64,000 nucleotides of DNA from Hermetia illucens. Its lineage: Eukaryota; Arthropoda; Insecta; Diptera; Stratiomyidae. Of this stretch, positions 34,991-47,135 are shown piece after piece (positions within the stretch are counted from its first letter, which is position 1; each line of letters begins with the position of its first letter). The position numbers and the translations under genes are program-made. The DNA is taken from assembly GCF_905115235.1 (NCBI RefSeq), contig NC_051855.1, positions 14,002,388 to 14,066,387 of the forward strand, in the 5' to 3' direction. The notes under the pieces are model-generated. The model was not told where the DNA came from. It saw only the letters and a program-made list of their open reading frames with translations, and searched no databases.

Positions 34991-36222
34991 CCGTTAAATG
35001 TCGCTGACGACCCCTGAGGGGAAGAAGTATTCCCGGATATCTTGGGTCTGCTGGATGTCGATAGTTTGTCCACGGACATCCACAAAGTACTGAACCAAAA
35101 ATTGGTCTACTCTATTATACGAGATACCACGAATTCCGTAAAGACGAAAAGGATAATGACCAAATCATGATGTTGGGGTACTTTTACATCAACGGGAAGC
35201 ATGAGTATGATATACTTCATATAGCCGCTCTTCTGTGCGCCAAAATTCACCAAGGATATTGATTTGATACCCAACGCGATAGAAGCATTCCGGACTTCAA
35301 TTTAGGATGCTTCGCTACCAACGGCAAATTACAATTTTCATAGCTCTAGTTGTAGATATATTATGCAACTGAAACCATCTAACAAGTACCCAATTCGCTC
35401 GGTAACGGCAGACAAGGTTCCAATGTATCTTTAATTCAAAGATACGTGATGATGACGAAGTATTACAATAATAAGTGCAGTGAAAGTATTTGGGGAGAAA
35501 TTATCTAGACACCTTCCTAAAAAGATCACAATATAGGTAGGGTACTTTTCAATAAAGAGCTGCCAAATATTTAATCCTCAGCATAACACCGAGGAAGTAT
35601 CTTTAAATTCATTAATTGCAACACGATATTTGATTTCGTAATAATGAACCCAATGAAAGCATCGCAAACAATATTCTCTGAATACAATGCGTGAACATTT
35701 TTTGTCAATTTTGCTACTGGAACCCATTTCATTCTATACATGACTTTCCCACGCATCAATGTACGGAATGCCCTGATCATTGACTGCAACAAGTTTCGTT
35801 TTTATCTTGTATTGTTGTTGGAGAAATTCTGCATTTGAAACTTCGATTCATGTATTTAGATTCAATATAATGGTTGGAATCTAAATAGTAACAACCAGTA
35901 GAGATATTTATTTGTAGGAAGTGTTGGTTTGTTTTCAGAGGTAGAATCTCCACAACAGGCAGAACTATGGAAATATTGTCAACCTGCAATTTCAAACCAA
36001 ATGTGTTAGCCATAATATCTATGTGCTTGTTAGCTAGTGAAACGGGAGTGAGCTTTAGCGGATTCGGCTGGAAGAAAGGAACTACGAAATCGTGCACTTC
36101 TCACAAGTAAATCCATTTAAATGCAAACTCTTTCTTGGGATTCACTCCTTCCAGTTTAAAAGTTAAAAACAGTTTAGAAAGATGAGAAATTGATAGTAAA
36201 AAAGGACTTAATTTTGTTTCAG
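34991..36222. other. Unresolved stretch with two overlapping minus-strand ORFs
   Basis: Minus strand 35777-36097 (106 codons) and 35571-35792 (73 codons) overlap in different frames. They could be one gene broken by a frameshift, or two exons. I recognise no motif. The missing first exon of the Cys-rich gene may also lie here. Confidence 0.3.
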
Positions 36223-37929
36223 TAATAAACTTCTTTCAATACTAAATATTCTGTGCAATACTACACAAACTACATCAATACAAACTCGGGACGCTTGCTA
36301 TGGATGCTTTTTCCGAGCCGGGAGTCTATCTACGGCAACAACACAATTACAATCATTGAGTCAATGTGCAACTATTTATCTAAATAATACAGAATATGCA
36401 TCATGTACTGCTCAACTCCAGGTAAGACAACCCTCCCTTTGTCCCTCCCATCACTCATTTCACATAGCTGAGAATAAATGTTCAAATAACTTCTACATCG
36501 CTTTCACTCTATGCACTCTATTATACGACAAAGTAGAAAGTTTTGGGCAGAACCAAAAAAAGATTGATTCTAAAGAATAATATCTATTTTGAATGTTATC
36601 AGCAACTACGCTTTATAGATTAGATCTTTCGATTAATCCTTTTCCAAGCTCACCTTTCGAGGTCGGTTTTGAATTCAATTCAATTTTCTCTATTTTTATC
36701 AAATTAAAACAGCAAGTCAAGTTACGACGTGGTTTTATCTGAATTCCTCGAAGATTTTCGACTATCACCTATCTGAAACTTCCGTGTGTGCTTCAAAAAC
36801 ACAGACGCGAAATGGAAGTCGGAGTTGTTCTAAAGATTATTCAAGCGTTAATTGAAGTTCACGCATCGGCAATTTCTTTGCCTCCCTATAATACCAAAAG
36901 GGCTGAAAGGGCTAACATAGAAAAAAAATGTTTGATAAAATTTGATTTTATTATTCAGTCTTCGAGGACGATACGACTATAGCGGTCATACAATTTTTCG
37001 ATACCATTTTTGTCTGTAGTCTCACAATTTTTTTCTCTGCGAGCATTCTCTTGAGGTCTGAGGACAGGAAAAAGTCGCTGAGGGACAGATCAGGAGAATA
37101 CGGTGGATGCGGAAGCAATCCAATCCCAAAAAGCAATGCTTTATTAACACACGAAATTCCTTTTTATCCATTTTCTTCAAACTAACAAAAATTGCTTGAC
37201 TCAAAATGCTCTATCCCACAAACGATTGGTCCCACAGCTGCCAAATTTGTACACATGCCTTTTGAAGATTACGGTGAACTAAAAATCATATGGATTTAGT
37301 ACTAGTAGTGCCGTCTGTGTGTTAGCCCATGAACTTTCTAGCCCAACTATGAGGCTGTACCTTAAGCTTTAGATGACTAATAATTGGTTCAGATTTCAGG
37401 ACCGATATCTCTTACACGTGCTGGCTGTAATAATGGCTACTGTAACTTCGTTCAGTGTGTTCGCAGGATAAATGCAAACAACCTCGTAAGTATTGCAATT
37501 TGACAATTTCATTTGCTTTTTATTTTCCAAACTATTGATTTTATCTTATTTCGATATTCCATTTAAAAACCCTAGATAGATGGATGTTTCACTGAAAATT
37601 TACCGAATCGTGATCTGACAACAGAAGCAGGACGAGTGAGTTTATACACGAATGTGACAGGATGCATATTAGCCAGAGCACGCTGTAGCCAGTATAACCC
37701 GATTACAGGCGAACTACAAAATCAAGTTTCTATTACACAATATGGACGCAACATTGATAAATTATTTGGAGGATTAATTAACCAAGCTGCACTTTATAAT
37801 TCTCTACAGATATCTACTACGGGGGATTTACGAATAATCTCATTCCCGGCTACAGTAAGTGTAGCTGATTTATTTTGTTCACGAACAGCTGGCTTAGAGC
37901 AGACTGGGTACGGAACCAGCATTTGTTAG
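36223..37929 (+). CDS. Cys-rich, probably secreted protein (unassigned), three exons
   Basis: Exons 36223-36421, 37393-37485 and 37576-37929 join in phase. The acceptor at 37393 (gttcag) keeps the frame, while the next cag at 37397-37399 would lead to a stop. About 215 residues are visible. A short hydrophobic LLSILNIL stretch near the start could be the end of a signal peptide. The start codon must be in an upstream exon, since an in-frame stop precedes 36223. After it come twelve cysteines: RDACYGCF, SLSQC, YASC, GCNNGYCNFVQC, DGCF, VTGCILARARC, LFC and a C-terminal SIC. The even number suggests disulfide pairing outside the cell. NxT/S glycosylation sites include NNTEY and NVTGC. I do not recognise the family. 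Intron 1 carries a mini-mariner. Confidence 0.7.
36893..37347 (-). mobile_element. Mariner (irritans/Himar-like), internally deleted copy
   Basis: The minus strand starts MDKKEFRVLIKHCFLG, the N-terminus of irritans-type mariner transposases. It then skips to GIGLLPHPPYSPDLSLSDFF and SDLKRMLAEKK, the C-terminal part. The right end 'gttagcccatgaactttcta' and left 'agggctgaaagggctaac' look like the matching termini. The catalytic core is missing. It lies wholly in an intron of the Cys-rich gene. Confidence 0.75.
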
Positions 37930-38039
37930 CAACAGCCAGCAATTTGCTTAAGTAGATTTAAGGTTCGAAATCGTCAATAAATCATTGCATCAAGATAAAT
38001 TCAAATATAGTAGTGGTAGCCATAAGCAACATAGAGTGA
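37930..38039. other. 3' flank of the Cys-rich gene
   Basis: CAATAAATC at 37975-37983 contains AATAAA (37976-37981), a plausible poly(A) signal about 47 bases after the stop. Confidence 0.45.
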
Positions 38040-38620
38040 CTTTCCCCCGATTTGGAATGTTCAAAAGCACGACGCTAAAACACTCCCTGGAGCGTCTAGG
38101 ACTCTAACCTGGAACGCCTGGCTTATTCAGTATAGAAGCGAAACCCCGTGGTTTAAGGAGCCCCCCCACCTACCCTGGCATCTCTCCTCTCCATCTCCCT
38201 CTTTTCCGCCTTAAGAATGCCTCCAGTGTGATGTGCCACTCGGCTTCACGTGTCTCTATTCTGCAGCATGGCCTCAATTATGGTGTCCAGGGACGGGAGA
38301 CACCCCTTTCATCGAAAGGTCATATATCTCACCGACGGTTTCGACAAGACCATGGTTTTACCAACTTGAATAGGGAGAACTGTGGGAACACTTTGTCAAG
38401 GCAACGACTTCGGTTTTCTCGAGAGCCATCCATCTCCTTCCTCGCTGCATCACTACTCCCAATGTACGCTGAGCTTGCTCAATCGTGCGTTCGGTAACGT
38501 TCATCCGCATATCCGACCAGATGCGATTCATCAGGCATCTCGAGTCGTAAGGCGTCCGGGCCAAGGGTAGATCACTGCGTAGTAGGTAGTAGTAGAATGG
38601 CCGGTACACTTCAGGACATA
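38040..38620 (-). mobile_element. LINE reverse transcriptase remnant (R1-like)
   Basis: The minus strand includes RRWMALEKTEVVALTK, matching 'W...h.L.lA.eKTEavli.' in R1-type reverse transcriptases, and MNRIWSDMRMNVTERTIEQA. The order is disturbed and frames shift, so this is an old copy. Confidence 0.45.
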
Positions 38621-39774
38621 CTGGAGATCCCCGGACACGTCCGCAGCTCTCTGCTGAAATCGATGGGATGATGTGAGCCTAGCTCTGACAAGGTTGTAGT
38701 TGTGACTTGTATCAGGAGCCAGCCCCTTCAGCATCCTGGTCGGGTAATGTGCATTGAACCGGTACTAGTAGACCGCGTTTGCCCCGAGCGAGTGTTCCGC
38801 TAAGCTAAGCTAAGTGTAGATCAGGTCTCAGGGATCTAAGGTAGGGATTTTGACCCCAAGGGGGTATACCCTCCTGTTCCTGAATATTGCTGGCCGCTCC
38901 TTTGCACACGATGCGCCGGTGGAATGCCTTATGGCATACTGGCTGATGTTTACAAACTGGTGTTCCGTCAATGGCCAGAATTGCTGCTTGAGGCGTTCAA
39001 CGTTTGCTTGAACGAGAAGGCTCAAGTAACCAGAACCTAGGAAATGTTGTGCCTGAGTCTAGGAAATTTTGGGCCCCCCGTTGAGTGCCATTTGTAATGG
39101 CAAATGAAAGATTGCGATGGTCAAACGACTATCCTGAATGGCCGAAGACAACCAAGAGGGAAGAGCTACCCAATAAACCTAAAAAATGGGGAAATTGACC
39201 ACGAAGGTCCGCCTGTAAATTCTGAAGCTTCATCGAAGTGTTCCGTCGGCACGTGCTTGCACGTCTCTGTCCTAGCCAAGCTCAGTAATTTCGGGGAGGA
39301 GGGACGGTTTCTTTGAGCATTTCGATCTCTCACGGGTCATTTCACAAAAATTCGCGTCTCCTTGCCGGCGCGTACTCAAACATGGGAAAATGTCGCACAG
39401 ACGCGGACACTATAATGGCTTGTCCTATTTCAAATTTAAAACGCCTGGATTTCATATTTTGTTTGCCTTGAAAACCCACACCTTGACGGCTAAATGTACA
39501 GCTCAGTAAATGCAAAAGATTTTGAAGCCACAATTGATTGTGTGCAAGCGGCCTCCACTGTACTGCCGACTGTACTGTGACAGTACATCCAATGTGTTAA
39601 CAGCGATACAGTTACTTACAAAATTTATACACTGTGACATTTCGACACCGGCCACATGTCTGTGATCTGTGCAATTTCTGATCCAAGTAGTTGCATTATT
39701 TACGTCAGCAAACGGCAGAGTTTTCTGTTTAGTGTGGCTACGGCTGTTAGTTATATTGTTTGGCTTGTGCGAAA
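38621..39774. other. Intergenic upstream of IleRS
   Basis: No gene recognised. Short open segments on both strands (38531-39533) show no motif and mixed composition. Some may be further LINE debris. Confidence 0.3.
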
Positions 39775-39780
39775 TCAGTC
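39775..39780 (+). promoter_or_regulatory. Candidate initiator (TCAGTC) of the IleRS gene
   Basis: TCAGTC matches the arthropod initiator consensus TCAGTY and lies 44 bases before the IleRS start codon. No TATA box is evident upstream, which suits a housekeeping gene. It is a motif match only. Confidence 0.35.
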
Positions 39781-39820
39781 AGCTTGAAATTAGGAGGAGA
39801 GTATCTAATTCAAAAGTAGA

Positions 39821-42800
39821 ATGATTGGTGATTTGAAAAAGGACGATTTAAGTCGGGTACCGGAAACCATAAGTTTCCCGGCTGAGGAGGAGCATGTCTT
39901 GTCCTATTGGAAGTCTGAGCGAATTTTTGAGAATTGCTCGAAATTATCTAAGGGAAAGCCCAGGTGAGTAATTAGTGACAACAGTGAGTTTCCTTGTTTT
40001 ATGACTAACCTTGTGAATGTTTATATGCAGATACACATTCTACGATGGGCCACCTTTCGCTACGGGTCTTCCCCATTACGGACACATCCTGGCCGGAACA
40101 ATCAAGGACATTGTCACAAGATACGCTTATCAGCAAGGGTATCATGTCGAACGTCGATTTGGGTGGGATTGTCATGGATTACCAGTCGAATATGAAATAG
40201 ATAAAACGCTGGGTATTCGCGGACCGGAGGACGTCGAGAAAATGGGAATTGCAGCGTATAATAAAGAGTGCAGGAAGATTGTAATGCGTTACGCCGACGA
40301 GTGGGAGCAGATAGTGAGCAGAATGGGTCGCTGGATCGATTTCTGCAATGATTATAAGACGTTATATCCGTGGTATATGGAGTCGATCTGGTGGATATTC
40401 AAGCAAATGTTTTCGAAGGGGTTGGTTTACCAAGGTGTTAAGGTCATGCCATATTCCACTGCCTGTACTACGCCACTTTCTAACTTCGAATCTGGTCAGA
40501 ACTATAAGGAAATCGTCGATCCGTCAATCACAGTAAGCTTTAGATTAGTAGACTCCCCTGATGATACGAGCTTGCTTATTTGGACTACCACCCCATGGAC
40601 TATACCATCGAATCTGGCTGTATGTGTTAACCCAAATATGACCTACGTCAAAGTACGTGAAAATGAGACAAAACGGTTGTACATCTTGGCTGAGAGCCGT
40701 CTTGAATTCATTTTTAAAACGGCCGACGCGTATACGATCCTAGAAACGTTCCCTGGTAAGAAGCTTGCTAATTTGAAGTACCACCCGGTTTTCTCGTATT
40801 TTGTTGACTATGGCAAGCGTATGAATGCATTCCGTGTTTTACTCGATGACTATGTGACAGAGGATTCTGGTACGGGCGTTGTTCATCAGGCTCCATACCA
40901 TGGTGAGGACGATTATCGGGTATCACTCGCTAACGGTGTCATAGCCAAAGACAGTGAAGTTATTTGCCCAATCGATGATGTTGGGAAGTTCACTGCGCAA
41001 GTGAAGGATTTCGAAGGGCAATATTTTAAGGACGCAAACAAAAATATTGTTGCCATGATAAAGGAGCGTGGGAATCTGTTTAATGCCGGTCAAGTTAAGC
41101 ATAGTTATCCCTTCTGTTGGCGATCAGACACGCCACTCATTTACAAGGCTGTCCCGTCCTGGTTCATCCGGGTTGAGCACATGAGCCAGAGTCTTTTGAA
41201 CTGTAGCTCTCAGACCTACTGGGTTCCAGAGTTCGTTAAAGAAAAACGTTTTGGCAATTGGTTGAAGGAGGCTAGAGATTGGGCCGTGCGTATTTGTTTA
41301 TTTTAGGTTCCAACTCTTTTTTTTTTAAATTGTAATTTTCTCCTTAGGTCAGTCGAAACCGCTATTGGGGTACCCCAATCCCAATTTGGATGACACCTGA
41401 TGGCGAGGAGGTAATTTGCATAGGCAGTATTAAGGAGCTCGAACAGCTTTCCGGGCGGAAAGTGACTGATTTACATCGTGAAAGTATCGACGATATAGAA
41501 ATCCCCTCGTCAAGACCAGGATGTCCACCACTCAGGCGGGTGAAGGAAGTCTTCGATTGTTGGTTTGAATCCGGATCAATGCCTTTCGCTCAGCAGCATT
41601 TCCCCTTCGAGAATGAAAAGGACTTCATGAACTGCTTCCCAGCCGACTTTGTTGCAGAAGGTATCGATCAAACCCGCGGCTGGTTCTATACGCTAATAGT
41701 TGTCTCTACGGCCCTGTTCAACAAGCCTCCATTCAAAAACTTGATAGCAAGCGGATTAGTCCTCGCTGCTGATGGCCAGAAAATGTCCAAGCGTAAAAAG
41801 AACTATCCAGATCCTATGGTGGTAGTGGATAAGTACGGGGCAGACGCACTAAGGTTATATTTAATTAATTCACCAGTTGTGAGGGCTGAAAATTTACGGT
41901 TCAAGGAGGAAGGCGTACGTGACATCATCAAGGACGTATTTCTTCCTTGGTATAATGCATACCGATTCTTTGTGCAGAATGTTACGCGTTTGGAGAAAGA
42001 GGAGCACTGTGAGTACTTTTACGATCACGAAAGACATGTGGCTGGTGTGAAAAATGCGAAAATTATGGATGTTTGGATCCTGTCATTCAAGGAGAGCTTG
42101 CTTGACTTTATTACCAAGGAGATGGTGGCTTATCGTCTCTACACAGTCGTTCCTAGGCTGACTAAATTTATAGATCAGCTTACAAATTGGTATGTTCGAT
42201 TGAATCGGCGTCGCATAAAGGGTGAGACTGGAAAGGTTGAATGTATTCAATCCTTGGATACATTGTTCGATATTCTCATGTCCATGGCCAAAGTAATGGC
42301 ACCTTTCACTCCATTTTTATCTGAGTATATCTATCAAAGGTTGAATTTACTGATGCGCACAAAAGAGAAGGGGTCCGTTCATTATCAAATGATACCCGCT
42401 GCCAATAGGTCGCTTATCAAAACTGCTGTCGAACTAGCTGTTTCCAGGATGCAAACAGTCATCGAATTGGGCCGTGTTATGCGTGATCGAAGAACTTTGC
42501 CCGTCAAGTATCCGGTCCAAGAAATCATCATCATTCATAAGGATAACAAATACTTAGATGATGTAAGAAGCCTGGAGAGCTTCATTCTAGGTGAATTGAA
42601 TGTACGTAAACTGGTCACAACATCAGACAAGGAAAAGTATGGAATCACGCTACGTGCGGAGCCCGATCATAAGTCATTAGGACAACGACTGAAGGGTGAC
42701 TTCAAAGCTGTTATGGCTGCAATCAAAAATCTCACTGATGCGGAGATTCAAACACATCTTTCAGCAAACTGCTTCAAGATCCTAGGACACGAGATTGACT

Positions 42801-43681
42801 TAAGCGAAGTCCGTATAATTTATAAGATTTCCGATAATTTGGGGGCGAATTTCGAAGCTCATAGCGACAATGATGTCCTGGTTTTGATGGATATGACTCC
42901 CAACGAGGAGCTGATGGAGGAAGGTGTTGCACGTGAAATAATTAACCGCATCCAGAAGCTTAAAAAGAAAGCACAACTCGTCCCTACTGACCCTGTTCTG
43001 ATTTTCTACAAAATTTCATCCGATTCCAACAACCAATTGACGAAAGTTACAGAGAAGTACAAGGCGTTCATTGAAACTACGGTCAAGTCGCCATTCCAAG
43101 TATATAGTGCCGAAACTACAGGAAAGAAGCGTATGATCATCGAAGAATCCTTCGATTTGAAAGATGCTAATTTAAATATCGTCATTTGTTCAGTGGAGGA
43201 TCAACAACTGCCAAACATTCCATGGACGAATGTTCAATTGGAAGGATTAATTGAACCACGATATCAAAGCGGCCGAGAAGGGATGATTTTACTACAACAT
43301 CCCGATGGAAAGGCACTAAGCCTGGAGGAGTTCAAATCTGAGATTCGCAGATTATTTGGACTTTACGGTATCGAGTTTACACTGGAATGCAACAAGAAGA
43401 TCATCACGAATTTGCCAGATGTCCAGTCCAAAGTTGTCCTTGTGCGCAAAACTTCTGGAATTACGAAAAGCGAACCACGTGTCGAAAATGTTAACGCTGC
43501 TCACGCTGTGCCAGTTTGTAAATTTAATAATTATGAATTCGACGGGAAGAAATTTACTATATTGTTGGAGAATCCAAAAGGATCACCATTGGATCATGAT
43601 GAGAAATATCTTAATTGTCTCCTTAATAAAGTGTTCCAACGCTGCGACGGGGTGGGAGATCAAAGATTGTTGAAGAAGTAG
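39821..43681 (+). CDS. IleRS: Isoleucyl-tRNA synthetase, cytoplasmic
   Basis: Three exons, 39821-39963, 40031-41285 and 41348-43681, give 1243 residues, close to the roughly 1260 of human IARS1. It is a class I aminoacyl-tRNA synthetase that charges tRNA-Ile and edits Val. The signature DGPPFATGLPHYGHI holds the HIGH-like motif (HYGH, residues 63-66). GWDCHGLPVEYEIDK follows, then the editing insert with WTTTPWTIPSNLAVCVNP and DSGTGVVHQAPYHGEDDY. WFESGSMPFAQQHFPFE and GWFYTLIV precede KMSKRKKNYPDP (KMSKR, residues 611-615). The anticodon-binding and C-terminal extension regions complete it. The start Met is supported by the in-frame leader LSRVPETISFPAEEEHVLSYW, typical of eukaryotic IleRS. 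The gene looks intact. Confidence 0.97.
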
Positions 43682-43699
43682 GAGCATTTTTTTTTCATT

Positions 43700-43705
43700 A
43701 ATAAA
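43700..43705 (+). terminator. Poly(A) signal of IleRS
   Basis: AATAAA begins 19 bases after the stop codon. A second AATAAA is at 43801-43806 and could give a longer 3' UTR. Confidence 0.6.
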
Positions 43706-43806
43706 TTTTTTTTGCATATTTTGTTAATTTATTGAAATCTGTAAGATATGAATACTGAGTTTGATAAGGATTTGTTCAGTTTGTTCAACTTTGATATTGA
43801 AATAAA

Positions 43807-45058
43807 AAAATAAAGATCAAAAATGGAGCCTTCCGGGTTATTTTTCTGCCAATATCTATGATCGTGAATTAAAGGTTAAAAGTGGCATTGTCCATAACTG
43901 GTACTTGTGAGGTAGGCTACGGTGCCCAGTGATTCTTTGAAGTTCTCAATGGAGAGGATCCTTTTCGCAATTTCTTTTGCTGCGAGGAGTTCTGCCGTGT
44001 ACTTAGCTAGAACGTAGAGAGTGTGGGTGTGGGTTGTGCAAGTAACCCCAAGGGCTTTCTTTACAAATTTATTGTTGGAAGCAACTAGTTTGCTGTGTAT
44101 GGATCTTAGCATGTTGGTTGCAGATGAGATTTCGTAATCTATCTGAGGAAGTTCGTGATCCAGTTTGAGTACTGAGCGTCGACTCTAGTTTGGTCTGAGC
44201 TGCGAGGATGTTTAGGTCAACTAATTCAAAGGCATTTTCTAGACCTATAACGGCAGCCGTGGGTGTTTGCAGGCCTTTTTTTACAGCAATTTCTTTCAGT
44301 CATTGAAACAATGTGATGTGGACTTGCCTCTCTGTGAAGCGTAGGAGATCTTGGTCTTAACTATTGTGTTGACAATTTTGAAAGGAACGTTTAATAGGGA
44401 GACTGGGCGAAATTTTATCGTTTTTCTCAATCTTTTGTATTGAGATTGTGATGCTTTGAAAATAGTCCTTCTTTATATCTATACAAGGGTCTATTTTGTT
44501 GAGAATTGTTAGTGGACCGTTGCTTTATATCAGGCGATAGTTCGCTTGTGCCTGCGGGAAAGGTTATTGTTTTTCCCCTGCCAGAGGGCTCGCTTCTTCT
44601 ATTTTGATTGCCGTTTACGTAAAGCAGAGAACACTTTCGCTTCTGTGAGTCACACAGCTGTTCCCAAGGAACTCCGCCAGTCGGCTCTCTCATCGAATGT
44701 CAGTATGACAGACGGTGATTTGTTAACACAAGTTTTCCAAAGGGTTTGTGACATTGATTGCTCCAATGGCGATATATTCCATACGCAGCAAACAGTCGCA
44801 AAGTCGGAGGAGTGTTTGGTGAATTTTGCCTAAATTTTTACAATAGTTCAAGAAAAGGCGACTTCAATTGGCAAAATGACGACCAATCGGCTGACATAGT
44901 GCATTTGAAAAACGAAGAGTAATGAAAGTTCAGCATTTAATATTGTCGGGCAGTGGATTAAACTGTATAAACCAAGAAAGCTGTACACACCAAATAGGAT
45001 TATTGACCAGGCGTACTATATGCTCCTTCTGCTATAGGTCTCAAGCCACACTTGAAAA
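43807..45058. other. IleRS-MOB3 spacer with unassigned minus-strand ORFs
   Basis: Minus strand 43876-44112 and 44427-44693, and plus strand 44546-44833, are open, but I recognise no motif. The minus-strand reading has a patchwork of coding-like segments in several frames, so a decayed gene or retrocopy is possible. The MOB3 promoter should lie near the right edge. Confidence 0.3.
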
Positions 45059-46009
45059 ATGGCTCTGAATGGATTTCTGGAGTTTTTCCAGAAAGGCAAG
45101 GTAAACAAACATACCTTTAATCTCTGAATATTCTTGGCTCTATCGTCAATTCTAGACATTTCGACCAAAGAAACGATTCACTGCCGGAACTATTCGATAT
45201 TCCTTGCATAAGCAGGCTCAGGCCAGCTTGGAATCAGGTATCAATCTACGGCAGGTGGTAAAACTTCCGCCCGGTGAGAATATGAATGATTGGATGGCAG
45301 TGCATGGTTAGTTTTGTTATTCAAGTGGCTGTAAATTGATGTACTGATATCCGTTTTTATATCTGATTACACCAGTTGTAGACTTTTTCAATCGGATCAA
45401 TCTTATTTATGGGACGGTATCTGAATATTGTAACGAAACTGTTTGTCCGACTATGTCAGGTGGATCGAGATATGAATACCTTTGGGCGGACGGTGAAACG
45501 TATGAGAGCTATTGAGTACTTTTGGTCTGTGAGAGCTAATAGTATTTTTACAGATTCAAAAAGCCAACCCCCCTCCCAGCGCCCAGATACATAGAGCTAT
45601 TAATGGATTGGATTGAATCTCAGATAAATAATGAGGCTGTGTTTCCCGTATCAACAGGTACAGCAAAATTTGCCTCCTATTCCTTCCTCTGTTAATACTG
45701 TAAAATTTTCAGACGTCCCCTTTCCCAAGAGTTTCTTACCGTTGTGCCGTAAGATTCTCACTAGGCTTTTTCGAGTATTTGTCCATGTCTACATCCATCA
45801 TTTCGATCGAATTGTCAATATAGGAGCGGTGAGTATTAGGCACACTTGATGTCATAGTTAATAATTTGATCTATTTTCTACACTAGGAAGCCCACGTGAA
45901 TACATGCTACAAACATTTCTACTATTTTGTCCAAGAATTCGATCTGATTTCACCGAAGGAGCTTGAACCTTTGGCAGAAATGTCATCTCGCGTTTGCACA
46001 GCAACATAA
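45059..46009 (+). CDS. Mob3: MOB kinase activator 3
   Basis: Six exons (45059-45100, 45156-45306, 45376-45499, 45554-45657, 45713-45828, 45887-46009) encode 219 residues, near the 217 of human MOB3A. After a short leader, TFRPKKRF and [19 protein letters not shown] lead into the Mob fold: [33 protein letters not shown], then [33 protein letters not shown] and [20 protein letters not shown] complete it. The zinc ligands are C83, C88, H165 and H170, with the spacing of MOB1 (79/84/161/166). 'HKQAQASL' and 'MSGG' mark MOB3 rather than MOB1, MOB2 or MOB4. MOB proteins are adaptors for NDR/LATS and MST-type kinases; MOB3 members differ from MOB1 in binding partners. It looks intact. Confidence 0.96.
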
Positions 46010-46362
46010 CTGTGGAAGTTTGGAAGAAAGCATTTCTTATCAGGAACCAGACTTAAACATCTGCTTGGATCTTTATTTTATTCCTCTTTAGTTTAATCAA
46101 TCAGTGTTAATTTCGAATATGCATGTAAATATACGAAATATTTAAAAATCGTCTTCAATCATTTCTCCTTTACGAATTCCCCAATGCGCACCTTTTAATC
46201 TTACCCGACGTTCAGATATTTGCCAATCCTTAACAGAAAGTCTAAAGTGCAAGCACAAGGGCAGGAACTATGCTATCCCCAGTGAAACACCCGCAGTTTA
46301 AATTCTGAACACACTAAAGCAGAAAATTTCTGTCATAGAATCTGCGCAAGCGGAAATTTCAT
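46010..46362. other. 3' flank of MOB3
   Basis: MOB3 3' UTR region; no canonical AATAAA close to the stop. The small minus-strand ORF lies immediately to the right. Confidence 0.35.
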
Positions 46363-46605
46363 TTATAACAAAGCATTTTTCTCCCAATTTAATGAGTACC
46401 TCGTTGCTTGAAGGATCCATTGCAACTGTTCATATCGTAGGAGACGAAAAGCTTGGCGCAGATGAAATTTCTTGCGGTTTTTACCGACTTCACCTAGTTG
46501 CTGACTTTCTTTTGCAATTTCTCCCTTGAGTCTTCCAATATCAAACATAGTTTTCCACAAATGGTGGTTATTCTGTTGTTCTTCTTTCGTCAAAAAAAGC
46601 TCCAC
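46363..46605 (-). CDS. Small ORF, possibly CFAP141-like
   Basis: An 80-codon minus-strand segment ends at a taa. The last part reads RKKFHLRQAFRLLRYEQLQW then ILQATRYSLNW. It recalls the 'vRqaaL..Ll..E..qy..EL...G.af' ending of CFAP141, a small axonemal microtubule inner protein of about 100 residues. The match is short and made from memory. There is no clear ATG at the left edge of the open stretch. A splice acceptor just inside (aacaacag before AATAACCACC) would give a terminal exon. The stretch is lysine/glutamine-rich and helical. Other reading: chance ORF. Confidence 0.3.
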   Translation of the reverse strand: MELFLTKEEQQNNHHLWKTMFDIGRLKGEIAKESQQLGEVGKNRKKFHLRQAFRLLRYEQLQWILQATRYSLNWEKNALL

Positions 46606-46954
46606 CAGATGTTATGGTATCTATCCCTAGCAAATAGTATAATCTCGAAAGTTGTTTTCAAACGCAATAAGGTAAATTAAAGTGTACACATGGCGCAACT
46701 AAAATATGCAGAAAGTACAAAAGGATATTTGGAGATTTTTTTTAAAAGCTTCTTCAATATAGCAACTTCAATAATGATAATCATTCTGGCTTTGAAAGAA
46801 CGTGCCCTGCCAAGTATATTCCATATTCGGAGACGGGTTTCTATTCAAAATATGAAACGTTTCAGATGAAAGATTATGTGCAACTGATGTAGCGATTATT
46901 TAAAAAAGAATGAATCCTTAATTTTCGCTGTAATGTAAACATGTCTAAGGTTCC

Positions 46955-47135
46955 CTTAATAATAATAATAATAATCGATGGCGCCACAATTCATATTGGA
47001 TCACGGCCTTGAAGTGTGTTAGAGCAATTCATTCAAGACCGGTACGGTACATTCAAGACCGTAGCGGTACACTACGAGGCAATGTGGTCAACATTACGCT
47101 CGCCCGAGATCATTACCCTGATTCATTCATTCAAA
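46955..47135 (-). mobile_element. tRNA-derived SINE, 5'-truncated, reverse orientation
   Basis: Begins with (AAT)n at 46960, then the reverse complement of the SINE tail ('cttgaagtgtgttagagca') and, near 47100, 'cgctcgcccgagatcattac', which matches the middle of the 30971-31249 copy. A 20 bp segment, 'attcaagaccggtacggtac', is tandemly duplicated inside in variant form. Confidence 0.7.

Noticed and set aside
45044-45060. Alternative MOB3 start further upstream
   Set aside because: The frame upstream of 45059 gives no conserved sequence, and the 14-residue first exon already fits MOB3 length.
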